The notes beneath the pieces were generated by a model. It saw only the letters and a list, made by a program, of their open reading frames with translations. It searched no databases and was not told the DNA's origin. From NCBI RefSeq assembly GCF_008329645.1, contig NZ_CP043474.1, positions 3,844,001 to 3,908,000 of the forward strand: a stretch of DNA of 64,000 nt. Direction: 5' to 3'. Position numbers and translations under genes: made by a program. The DNA comes from Mycolicibacterium grossiae (GTDB taxonomy: Bacteria > Actinomycetota > Actinomycetes > Mycobacteriales > Mycobacteriaceae). Below, in pieces: positions 32,847 through 43,161 of the stretch. Numbering within the stretch: position 1 is the stretch's first letter; the number at the start of each line of letters is the position of its first letter.

Positions 32847-34493
32847 ATGAGCGCTGCGGTCCGACTCGACCGCGCAACCACCCGGGTTGCCGTGTCCGTC
32901 GGCGGCCGGGCGGACGCGCTGCTGATCGGGCTCTTCGCGTTCGTGGTGGGGGTCATCGGGGCGGGTCGGCCGTCGCTGTGGGCCGACGAGGCGGCGACCA
33001 TCTCCAGTGCGACCCGGCCGCTCGGCGAGATGCGGGATCTGCTGGGCCACGTCGACGCCGTGCACGGTCTCTACTACCTGCTGATGCACGCGTGGTTCGC
33101 CGTCGTCCCGGCGACCGAGTTCTGGGCCCGGTTGCCGAGCGCGATGCTCGTCGGGGTCGCGGCCGCCGGTGTGGTGGTGCTCGGCCGCCAGCTGTCGACG
33201 AGGACCGTGGCGCTCGCCGCCGGCGTCGTCTTCGCAGTGCTGCCGCGGACCACCTGGGCTGCGATCGAGGCGCGGTCGTACGCGCTGTCGATGGCCGACG
33301 CGGTGTGGGTGACCGTGTTGTGCGTCGTCGCGGTCCGGCGCGACCGTCCGTGGATCTGGGCCGCCTACGCCGTGTGCCTCGCCGCGGCGACCGTGGGCAA
33401 CGTCTTCGTGGTGCTCGTCGTCGCCGCGCACGCCGTGCTGGTGACGCACGTCGACTGGTCGCGCGGCGCGGGTACTCGCTGGGCAGTCGCCGTGACCGCG
33501 ACCGGACTGCTCAGCGCGCCGTTCCTGGTCGTGATGAAGGCGCAGCAGGGGCAGGTGAACTGGATCTGGCCCGTCGGTCCCGGCACGCTCGGCCAGTTCC
33601 TCGGCGACCAGTACTTCCCGGCCGTCTACACCGACGACGCGAATGCCGCCGGCGTCACGGCAGGCCAGCAGGTGTCCTCCGACCAGGTGACCGCCGCCGC
33701 GTGGGCCTGGGCGCTGGTGGCGCCGTTCCTGATCGCGGCGCTGGTGCTGGCGGTGGCGGCGGTCCGCCGGCGCACCCGGGCGGCCGAGGCGCTCGGACCG
33801 GATCCGCGCACGCTGGCGCGGACGGCCGCGACGTGGGTGCTCGCCCCGACGCTCGTGCTGGTCGTCTACTCGATGCTGCGCGAGCCGCTCTACCAACCGC
33901 AGTACCTCGCCTTCACCGCTCCCGGTCTGGCGTTGCTGCTCGGCGCCGCCGTGGTGCTGGTGGGGCGCAGTCCGCGACGGATCTGCCTGTTGCTGGCCGT
34001 CCTGATCGTCGCCGCGATGCCCAACTACGTCGCGCAGCGGGGATCGTTCAGCAAGATGGGACGCGACCTGAGCCGGGTGGCCGACGTGGTGGCCGAGCAC
34101 TCGACACCCGGCGACTGCCTCAACCTCGACGACACGGCGCCGGTCATCGTCGTCGAGGCGCTCACGAGCGGAAGGCCCGATGCCTTCGCCGGTCTGCGCG
34201 ACTACGGCCAGACGCGCAGCGCCATCGACCGCGATGCGCTGTTCGAGGCCCGCGCGCCGATCACCGCGTGGGTCGATCGGCTCCCCGGTTGCGGCGCGCT
34301 GTGGACGGTGACCGCGCGCGACCCGGCGCTGCCCGAACATCAGGCCGGCGACGCGCTGCCACCCGGTGCGCGGCTCGACGACGCCGTCGCCCAGCGCGTG
34401 CCGGCGGCCATGGGCTTCCGCATCGTGGAGCGTTGGCAGTTCAATCTGACGCAGGTGGTCAAGTCCGTTCGGCCGGCGGCGGGGCCGTCGTGA
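32847..34493 (+). CDS. GT-C (GT39-like) membrane glycosyltransferase
   Basis: 548 residues from ATG 32847, chosen because GGGGGAG lies 6 nt upstream. About ten membrane helices are present, with the GT-C acidic motif WADEAAT (Asp47, Glu48) in the first extracytoplasmic loop, then a soluble C-terminal domain (about 420-548). Such enzymes use polyprenyl-phosphate sugars as donors on the periplasmic face. Mannose or arabinose donors are common in mycobacteria, but the substrate cannot be read from sequence. The stop overlaps the next gene (GTGA). Confidence 0.8.
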   Translation: MSAAVRLDRATTRVAVSVGGRADALLIGLFAFVVGVIGAGRPSLWADEAATISSATRPLGEMRDLLGHVDAVHGLYYLLMHAWFAVVPATEFWARLPSAMLVGVAAAGVVVLGRQLSTRTVALAAGVVFAVLPRTTWAAIEARSYALSMADAVWVTVLCVVAVRRDRPWIWAAYAVCLAAATVGNVFVVLVVAAHAVLVTHVDWSRGAGTRWAVAVTATGLLSAPFLVVMKAQQGQVNWIWPVGPGTLGQFLGDQYFPAVYTDDANAAGVTAGQQVSSDQVTAAAWAWALVAPFLIAALVLAVAAVRRRTRAAEALGPDPRTLARTAATWVLAPTLVLVVYSMLREPLYQPQYLAFTAPGLALLLGAAVVLVGRSPRRICLLLAVLIVAAMPNYVAQRGSFSKMGRDLSRVADVVAEHSTPGDCLNLDDTAPVIVVEALTSGRPDAFAGLRDYGQTRSAIDRDALFEARAPITAWVDRLPGCGALWTVTARDPALPEHQAGDALPPGARLDDAVAQRVPAAMGFRIVERWQFNLTQVVKSVRPAAGPS

Positions 34494-34855
34494 CGGACCC
34501 GGCCTCGAAGCACGTCAGCACGTTCATCGCCGTGTCCGCCGACGTGGTGTACGCGTTCGCGTCCGACCCGCGGGAGCTGAGCCGGTGGGCGGCCGGTCTG
34601 GCCGACCCGGCCTTGTCCGCGGTCGACGTGGTGTTCGCGCCGCCGAATGCGTTCGGCGTGCTCGACCACGTCGTCACGCTGCCGTCCGGAGAGTCGGTCT
34701 ACAACCCGATGCGAGTCATCCCAGACGGCGACGCCCGGTGTGAGGTCGTGTTCACCCTGCGGCGGCGGGCGGGTGTGTCCGACGACGACTTCGACGCCGA
34801 TGCCCGTGCGGTGGCGGCGGACTTGGAGACGTTGCGGGCGCTGCTCGAGGATTGA
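34490..34855 (+). CDS. Small SRPBCC/START-like protein
   Basis: 121 residues from GTG 34490. STFIAVSADVVYAFASDPRELSRWA is the usual start of polyketide cyclase/START-like proteins, and DHVVTLPSGESVYNPMRVI matches the central sheet. It is shorter than typical members (about 140). It is translationally coupled to the membrane glycosyltransferase. The function is unknown; a lipid or hydrophobic ligand is possible. Confidence 0.7.
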   Translation: MTDPASKHVSTFIAVSADVVYAFASDPRELSRWAAGLADPALSAVDVVFAPPNAFGVLDHVVTLPSGESVYNPMRVIPDGDARCEVVFTLRRRAGVSDDDFDADARAVAADLETLRALLED

Positions 34856-34873
34856 GGCCCGCGCCGGGGCCGA

Positions 34874-35083
34874 CTACTCGTCGGCGGCGTGGAACAGCCC
34901 GAGGGCGAGCCACACGATGGCGGTGGCCCCCGCGCCGGCGATCACCGCCGGCCCGGCGCTGAGCGTGACCAGTCCCACCACCATCAGGACCACGGCGCCG
35001 ACGGCCAGGGCGACGAGTTTGTACACCGGCCACGGCACGCCCGCGATCAGCACGTTCGCTCGAGTCTTCGCCGGTGCGGTCAT
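34874..35083 (-). CDS. Small two-helix membrane protein
   Basis: 69 residues from ATG 35083. Two hydrophobic helices (VYKLVALAVGAVVLMVVGLV and PAVIAGAGATAIVWLALGLF) form most of the protein; no domain is recognised. The start is supported by TATCCT (35096-35091) exactly 7 nt upstream, giving a leaderless message. A strong inverted repeat lies at -25 to -46. The function is unknown. Confidence 0.75.
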   Translation of the reverse strand: MTAPAKTRANVLIAGVPWPVYKLVALAVGAVVLMVVGLVTLSAGPAVIAGAGATAIVWLALGLFHAADE

Positions 35084-35107
35084 GGCTTCGAGGATACCTC
35101 TCACTTC

Positions 35108-35129
35108 GAGTTTCGGACAACCGAAACTC
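35108..35129. promoter_or_regulatory. 22-bp inverted repeat upstream of the small membrane protein
   Basis: GAGTTTCGG-ACAA-CCGAAACTC: nine-base arms are perfect. It lies over the -35 region of the leaderless minus-strand promoter, so it is likely an operator. It also could form an RNA hairpin on a plus-strand transcript. Confidence 0.6.
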
Positions 35130-35244
35130 CGTGTTGGGATGGCGCGTGTCCGGAACTCCGTCGGCCCGGCGACCTGGTGGATCCCCGCTGTCGGCCGGTT
35201 CAAACGATTTCCGCCCCGACCTGCGTTGGTGGCACCATTGACCG

Positions 35245-36525
35245 GTGTCCGCCGAGCTGAGCCAACCACCCCGGGTATCGCCGCTGACCGCGGCCGACGT
35301 CGACGCGGCGGCCCGGCGCATTTCCGGCGTGGTGGCCCGCACGCCGCTGCAGCTCAGCGACCGGCTGTCCGCGATCACCGGCGCCACGGTGTACCTGAAG
35401 CGCGAAGATCTGCAGGCGGTGCGCTCCTACAAGCTCCGCGGCGCCTACAACCTGCTGATGCAGCTGACGCCCGAGGAACTCGCGGCGGGCGTGGTGTGCT
35501 CTTCGGCCGGCAACCACGCGCAGGGCTTCGCGCTGGCCTGCCGCTCGATGGAGGTGCGCGGCCGGGTCTACGTGCCCGCCAAGACGCCCAAGCAGAAGCG
35601 CGACCGCATCCGCTATCACGGCGGGGACTTCATCGACCTCATCGTCGGTGGCAAGACCTACGACATGGCCGCGGCGGCCGCCCTCGAGGACGTGACGCGG
35701 ACCGGCGCGACGCTGGTGCCGCCCTACGACGACCTGCGGACCATGGCGGGCCAGGGCACGATCGCCGTCGAGATCCTCGAGGACCTCGGCGCCGAGCCCG
35801 ACCTCGTCGTGGTCCCCGTCGGGGGTGGCGGCTGCATCAGCGGCATCACCACCTACCTCGCCGAGCGCACGGCCAACACATCGGTCCTCGGCGCCGAACC
35901 CGCGGGCGCCGCCTCGATGCTCGCCGCCCTGGCGACCGGCGAGCCCGTCGCCATCGACGACGTCGACCAGTTCGTCGACGGCGCCGCGGTCGCCCGCGCG
36001 GGCACCCTGCCGTTCGCGGCGCTCACCGCGGCGGGGGACATGGTGTCGATGACGACGGTCGACGAAGGCGCCGTGTGTACCGCGATGCTCGACCTCTACC
36101 AGAACGAGGGGATCATCGCCGAGCCCGCGGGCGCGCTGTCGGTGGCCGCACTGCTCGAGGCCGACCTCGAACCCGGCGCGACGGTGGTGTGCCTGATCTC
36201 CGGCGGCAACAACGACGTGTCGCGCTACGGCGAGGTGCTCGAACGCTCGCTGGTGCACCTCGGCCTCAAGCACTACTTCCTGGTGGACTTCCCGCAGGAG
36301 CCGGGCGCGCTGCGCCGGTTCCTCGACGAGGTGCTCGGCCCCAACGACGACGTCACCCTCTTCGAGTACGTCAAGCGCAACAACCGCGAGACCGGTGAGG
36401 CGCTGGTCGGCATCGAGATGGGGTCCGCGGCCGACCTCGACGGTCTGCTCGCGCGGATGCACGAGTCGGAGTGCCACGTGCAGCTGCTCGAGCCGGGATC
36501 GCCGACCTACCGCTATCTGACCTAG
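35245..36525 (+). CDS. ilvA: Threonine dehydratase
   Basis: 426 residues from GTG 35245. The PLP lysine is in VRSYKLRGAYN (Lys63), the phosphate-binding glycine loop is VPVGGGGCISGI, and a C-terminal ACT-like domain (YFLVDFPQEPGALRRFLDEV) is present. Length and a single ACT-like repeat match the shorter biosynthetic form. It deaminates threonine to 2-oxobutyrate, the first step of isoleucine synthesis. No leader-peptide attenuator was seen. The last four bases overlap the convergent hypothetical gene. Confidence 0.95.
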   Translation: MSAELSQPPRVSPLTAADVDAAARRISGVVARTPLQLSDRLSAITGATVYLKREDLQAVRSYKLRGAYNLLMQLTPEELAAGVVCSSAGNHAQGFALACRSMEVRGRVYVPAKTPKQKRDRIRYHGGDFIDLIVGGKTYDMAAAAALEDVTRTGATLVPPYDDLRTMAGQGTIAVEILEDLGAEPDLVVVPVGGGGCISGITTYLAERTANTSVLGAEPAGAASMLAALATGEPVAIDDVDQFVDGAAVARAGTLPFAALTAAGDMVSMTTVDEGAVCTAMLDLYQNEGIIAEPAGALSVAALLEADLEPGATVVCLISGGNNDVSRYGEVLERSLVHLGLKHYFLVDFPQEPGALRRFLDEVLGPNDDVTLFEYVKRNNRETGEALVGIEMGSAADLDGLLARMHESECHVQLLEPGSPTYRYLT

Positions 36526-36992
36526 GCCACCGCCGCACGGTCGGGTACCAGCAGCACCGCATCGTCGTTGGCGCGGAACACCGGCTCGATCGGCACGTCG
36601 AAGGCCCGGGCCGACTCGGCGAGCGCGCGCGCCCACCGTCGATCGGAGTCCGACACCCCGCCGCGTCCCGGCCCGCTCAGCAGGAAGGCGACGGTGTGAC
36701 CCTCGCCGAGACCGCGCACGATGCCCGACAGGCTCCCCACCAATCCGTCGACCACGCGGCGGGTGGGGCGCCCGGCGACCGGGACGTCACTGAGGACCGT
36801 GATCATCCTCCGGTCCGGGCCGACGAACGCGAAGCGGACGAGATGTTCGCCGAAGGCCAGCTCGCCCATCAGGGCGCGCCACCGTTGGCGGAGGTCGTCG
36901 ACCGATCCGATGGGGTCGGTCGCGGTGTCGATCGGCGGTATCGCCGCGGAATTCGTCATGGCATCCATGACGGCATCGTCGGCCGACGTCAC
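36522..36992 (-). CDS. Conserved hypothetical protein
   Basis: 156 residues from GTG 36992, chosen because GAAGGA lies 11 nt upstream; ATG 36968 or 36959 are possible later starts. The protein is soluble, with no signal peptide or membrane helix. Notable segments are GELAFGEHLVRFAFVGPDRR and EGHTVAFLLSGPGRGGVSD. I do not recognise a domain. It follows treZ on the same strand behind a strong hairpin, so it may receive only read-through transcription. Confidence 0.6.
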   Translation of the reverse strand: MTSADDAVMDAMTNSAAIPPIDTATDPIGSVDDLRQRWRALMGELAFGEHLVRFAFVGPDRRMITVLSDVPVAGRPTRRVVDGLVGSLSGIVRGLGEGHTVAFLLSGPGRGGVSDSDRRWARALAESARAFDVPIEPVFRANDDAVLLVPDRAAVA

Positions 36993-37009
36993 CCGTCGGG
37001 CAATCCTTC

Positions 37010-37033
37010 ATCCCCAGCCACCCGGCTGGGGAT
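37010..37033 (-). terminator. Hairpin after treZ
   Basis: ATCCCCAGCC-ACCC-GGCTGGGGAT: ten-base arms are perfect and the hairpin begins two bases beyond the treZ stop. There is no U-tract, as is usual in mycobacterial terminators. It probably ends or attenuates the treXYZ transcript before the next gene. Confidence 0.65.
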
Positions 37034-37035
37034 GG

Positions 37036-38766
37036 TTACTTGACGGTGCGCAGGATGGCGAACGAGTGGCCGGGCAGCGTGGTCGCGTCGGCGACCGCCG
37101 GCTCGCCCCACGCCAGCACCACCTCGCCGGTGACCGGGACGCGCGCCTCGCCCTCACCGAGGTTGCACGCGACGGCGAGCGCGCCACGGTGCATGACGAG
37201 CCACCGCGCCTCCTCGTCGAACTCGACCACCAGGTCGTCGAGCCACGGGTTCGCCATGTCGGGTTCGTCGTGGCGCAGCGCGATCAGCCCGCGGTAGACG
37301 TCCAGCAGACGAGCGTGCTTCTCGGCCGTGACCTCGTCCCAGTTCAGCTTCGAACGCAAGAACGTCTCGGGGTCCTGCGGATCGGGGACCTCGTCGGCGT
37401 CCCAGCCGTGCTCGGCGAACTCCGCCTTGCGGCCCTCGGCCGTGGCGCGGGCGAGGTCGGGTTCCGGGTGGCTGCTGAAGAACTGGAACGGGCTCGACGA
37501 GCCCCACTCCTCGCCCATGAACAGCATTGCGGTGTAGGGGGATCCGAGGGCCAGCGCGGCCTTGACCGCGAGCTGGCCACCGTCGAGGTTCTGCGACGGG
37601 CGGTCGCCGATGGCCCGGTTGCCCACCTGGTCGTGCGTCAGCGTGTAGGCCAGCAGCCGGGTCGCCGGGATGGTGGCCGTGTCGAGCGGCCTGCCGTGCC
37701 TGCGGTGCCGGAACGACGAGTAGGTGCCGGCGTGGAAGTACCCGTGCCGCAACGTCTCGGCGAGGGTCTCCAGCGTGCCGAAGTCGCCGTAGTAGCCCTG
37801 CCGCTCTCCGGACACCGCGCCGTGGATCGCGTGGTGGATGTCGTCGTCCCACTGCGCCGTCATGCCGAGCCCGCCCTGCGCGCGAGGCGTGATCATCCGC
37901 GGATCGTTGAGGTCGCTCTCCGCGATCAGCGACAGCGGACGGCCGAGTTCGGTTGCCAGGGCGTCGGTCTCGGCCGACAACTCCTCGAGGATGTGCACCG
38001 CGGTGGTGTCCACCAGCGCGTGCACCGCGTCCAGCCGCAGCCCGTCGGCGTGGAAGTCGCGCATCCAGCGCAGCGCACAGTCGATGATGTAGCGGCGCAC
38101 CTCGTCGGAATCCGGTCCGGAGATGTTGATCGACTCGCCCCATGGGTTGCTGCCGGTCGACAGGTAGGGGCCGTACTTGGGCAGGTAGTTGCCCGACGGG
38201 CCCAGGTGGTTGAACACGGCGTCGATCAACACGCCGAGGCCGCGGGCATGACAGGCATCGACGAAGCGCGCCAACGCGTCCGGGCCGCCGTACGGCTCGT
38301 GCACGGCATACCACAGCACGCCGTCGTAACCCCACCCGTGCGTACCGCCGAAGGCGTTGACCGGCATCAGTTCGACGAACTGCACGCCGAGTTCGACGAG
38401 GTAGTCGAGCCGGTCGACCGCGGCGTCGAGCGTGCCGTCCGCGGTGAACGTGCCGACGTGCAGCTCGTAGATCACCGCCCCCTCGATGGAGAGGCCGCGC
38501 CAGGCACCGTCGTTCCACTGCACCGTGGCGGGGTCCCACAGCGCCGAGCGCTCGTGCACGCCGTCGGGCTGACGCGCCGACCGCGGATCGGGCAGCACCT
38601 TCGGGTCGTCGTCGAGCAGAAAGCCGTACCGCGCATCGGGGGCGACGTCGACGGTGGCGCGCCACCAGCCGTCGTCACCGCGCGTCATCGGGTGGGCGGT
38701 GCCGTCGACGTCCAGGCGGACGTCGTCGGGCAGGGGCGCCCAGACGGCGAAGTCGTGTTCAGTCAC
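37036..38766 (-). CDS. treZ: Maltooligosyltrehalose trehalohydrolase
   Basis: 576 residues from GTG 38766. An N-terminal beta-sandwich (WRATVDVAPDARYGFLLDDD) is followed by a GH13 barrel with DAVFNHLG, GLRLDAVHAL (nucleophile Asp), LSLIAESDLND (acid Glu) and LTHDQVGN. It releases trehalose from maltooligosyltrehalose, completing the TreX-TreY-TreZ route from glycogen. It overlaps treY by 8 bp and ends in a hairpin. Confidence 0.96.
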   Translation of the reverse strand: MTEHDFAVWAPLPDDVRLDVDGTAHPMTRGDDGWWRATVDVAPDARYGFLLDDDPKVLPDPRSARQPDGVHERSALWDPATVQWNDGAWRGLSIEGAVIYELHVGTFTADGTLDAAVDRLDYLVELGVQFVELMPVNAFGGTHGWGYDGVLWYAVHEPYGGPDALARFVDACHARGLGVLIDAVFNHLGPSGNYLPKYGPYLSTGSNPWGESINISGPDSDEVRRYIIDCALRWMRDFHADGLRLDAVHALVDTTAVHILEELSAETDALATELGRPLSLIAESDLNDPRMITPRAQGGLGMTAQWDDDIHHAIHGAVSGERQGYYGDFGTLETLAETLRHGYFHAGTYSSFRHRRHGRPLDTATIPATRLLAYTLTHDQVGNRAIGDRPSQNLDGGQLAVKAALALGSPYTAMLFMGEEWGSSSPFQFFSSHPEPDLARATAEGRKAEFAEHGWDADEVPDPQDPETFLRSKLNWDEVTAEKHARLLDVYRGLIALRHDEPDMANPWLDDLVVEFDEEARWLVMHRGALAVACNLGEGEARVPVTGEVVLAWGEPAVADATTLPGHSFAILRTVK

Positions 38767-41032
38767 CGGTCTTCTCCAGGAGTGCGACCGCGAGGTCGGC
38801 GAAGAGGTCGTCGGCGGAGACGGACGTCCCGCCGGTCAGGGTGCGGCCCGTGAGGCGATCGGTCCACGTGCCGGGCGGCAGGGGCACGGTCGTCGGTCCC
38901 CAGCCGGTCTCGTCGAGGCGAACCGTCCATCGCCGCGCCGCCACGAGCACCGCGTCGCCGCGGGTGTAGGCCACGACGTGCGTCGCGGCGGGTCCGTCGG
39001 CGAACACCGGCACGTGGTCACCGGAGAGGAACGCCTCCGGGCGGTCGCGGCGCAGCCGCAGCGCCGCGGCGGTCACCCGCATCTTGGCGTCGGAGAGATC
39101 GGCCAGCGCCGCGCGTCGCGCGGCGTAGTCGACGGGTCGGCGGTTGTCGGGGTCGACGAGGCTGTCGTCCCACAGTTCGGTGCCCTGGTAGACGTCGGGC
39201 ACGCCGGGCACGGTGAGCGCCAACAGCTTCTGCGCGGTGCTGTCGTTGCGGGCGTGCGGGTCGAGCTGACCGACCAGCGCCGTGAGCCCGGTGCCCACCT
39301 CGCCGTCGACGACCGCGTCGAGCCAGGCGTGCACGGCGGACTCGAAGGCCTCGTCGGGGTCGTTCCACGTGGTGTGCAGCGCGGCCTCGCGGATGGCCTT
39401 CTCGGCGTAGGCGTGCAGCCGCGACCGGAGGTCGTCGCTCACCACGCCGTCGGTCGGCCACACGCCGAACACGTTCTGCAGCAGGAACAGTCCGGTGTCG
39501 GCGTCCGGCGGCGGCGCCGCCGTGGTCCACTGCGACACCAGCTCCTGCCACAGCCCCGGCACCTGGGACAGCACGCCGATGCGCGCGCGCACGTCCTCAC
39601 CGCGCTTCGTGTCGTGCGTCGACAGCGTCACCATCGCCTGCGGCCAGAATCGCGCCCGCAGCGACGCTGCGTGATGGAATTCGGCGGCGCTCACCCCGAA
39701 GCGCTCGGGCTCGCCGCCCACCTCGTTGAGCGACACCAGCCGGGCGTCGCGGTAGAAGAAGCAGTCCTCGACCGACTTGGCGGTCACCGCGCCGCACAGC
39801 TGCTGCAGCCGGGTCGCCGGCTCGACGTGCCGGATCGCCGAACTCAGCAACGCCAGCGCGTCGGCGAGATCGGGGGAACTGGCGGCGGTCTCGGCGATGG
39901 CGGTCGGCAGGATCGCCGTCAGCCCCCGGTAGTCGGTGCGGTAGACGCCGACGTGCGACAGCAGCGCGGCGATCGCCTCGGGCAGGCGCGGGTGGTCGGA
40001 GCCCGCGGTGGCGACGACGACGCGGCGCAGCCGGGCCAGCTCGCTGGCCAGCGTCACCGTGGCCGAGTGCACCTTCAGCGCCGGTACCGGGTCGTCGGGC
40101 TCGGTGTCCGGCCGCGCGGCCGGATCCACGAAGAGACCGCCGATCTCGCGCAGTGCGTCATAGCCGGTGGTCCCAGCGACCGGCAGCGTCGGCTCCAGCG
40201 CCTCGTCGACGGCGAGGATCTTCTCGATCACGATCCAGGCCTCGGGCCCGGTCAGGGCGCGCAGCGACTCGAGATAGCCGGCCGGGTCGGCCAACCCGTC
40301 GGGATGGTCGATGCGCAGGCCGTCGACGAGGTGCTCGTCGAACCAGCGCCGCACCTCGACGTGGGTGGCGTCGAAGACGGCCGGATCCTCCTGGCGCAGC
40401 CCGGCCAGTGAGGTGATGGAGAAGAAGCGCCGGTAGCCGCAGACGTTGTTGCGCCAGCCGACGAGCCGGTAGTTCTGCCGGTCGTGCACGTCGGCGCCCG
40501 ACGCGGTGCCGTCACCGGCGGTGCCGGGTGCCAGCGGCCACGTCCGGTCGCCCAGGCGCAGGACGTCGCCGTCGACCTCGAGATCGTCGACGTCGTCGTC
40601 CGATCCGAGCACGGGCAGGACGACGCGGCCGCCGTCGAGGTCCCAGTCGATGTCGAAGTAGCTCGCGTAGCGGGATTCCCGGCCGTGGGTCAGTACGTCC
40701 CACCACCACGCGTTGCGGGTGGGGTCGTCGACGCCGACGTGGTTGGGCACGATGTCGACCACCAGCCCGAGGCCGCGCTCGCGGGCGGCCGCCGACAGCA
40801 GCGAAAAACCGTCCGGCCCACCGAGTTCGGCGGAGACGGTGGTGGGATCGGTGACGTCGTAGCCGTGCGTGCTGCCCGGTGCCGCGGTGAGGATCGGCGA
40901 CAGGTAGACGTGGCTGACGCCGAGGTCGACGAGGTAGTCGAGCAACTCCTCGGCGTCGTCGAAGCGGAACGCGTCACCGCGCATCTGCAGGCGGTAGGTG
41001 GAGACGACGGGACGCGTCGTGGGAGATGTCAT
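38759..41032 (-). CDS. treY: Maltooligosyltrehalose synthase
   Basis: 757 residues. STYRLQMRGDAFRFDDAEELL is the family start. GH13 regions are DIVPNHVGVD, GLRIDHPDGL and WIVIEKILAVDE, with TLSTHDTKRGEDVRARI further on. It turns the reducing end of a maltooligosaccharide into a trehalosyl unit by intramolecular transglycosylation. It starts one nucleotide after the treX stop and overlaps treZ, so the three enzymes are made from one message. Confidence 0.97.
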   Translation of the reverse strand: MTSPTTRPVVSTYRLQMRGDAFRFDDAEELLDYLVDLGVSHVYLSPILTAAPGSTHGYDVTDPTTVSAELGGPDGFSLLSAAARERGLGLVVDIVPNHVGVDDPTRNAWWWDVLTHGRESRYASYFDIDWDLDGGRVVLPVLGSDDDVDDLEVDGDVLRLGDRTWPLAPGTAGDGTASGADVHDRQNYRLVGWRNNVCGYRRFFSITSLAGLRQEDPAVFDATHVEVRRWFDEHLVDGLRIDHPDGLADPAGYLESLRALTGPEAWIVIEKILAVDEALEPTLPVAGTTGYDALREIGGLFVDPAARPDTEPDDPVPALKVHSATVTLASELARLRRVVVATAGSDHPRLPEAIAALLSHVGVYRTDYRGLTAILPTAIAETAASSPDLADALALLSSAIRHVEPATRLQQLCGAVTAKSVEDCFFYRDARLVSLNEVGGEPERFGVSAAEFHHAASLRARFWPQAMVTLSTHDTKRGEDVRARIGVLSQVPGLWQELVSQWTTAAPPPDADTGLFLLQNVFGVWPTDGVVSDDLRSRLHAYAEKAIREAALHTTWNDPDEAFESAVHAWLDAVVDGEVGTGLTALVGQLDPHARNDSTAQKLLALTVPGVPDVYQGTELWDDSLVDPDNRRPVDYAARRAALADLSDAKMRVTAAALRLRRDRPEAFLSGDHVPVFADGPAATHVVAYTRGDAVLVAARRWTVRLDETGWGPTTVPLPPGTWTDRLTGRTLTGGTSVSADDLFADLAVALLEKTGD

Positions 41033-41033
41033 G

Positions 41034-43160
<2,127 letters not shown>

Positions 43161-43161
43161 G

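Noticed and set aside
36993..37035. Treating the treZ hairpin as an operator for the next gene
   Set aside because: It begins two bases after the treZ stop and no -10 box follows it, so termination or mRNA processing is more likely.
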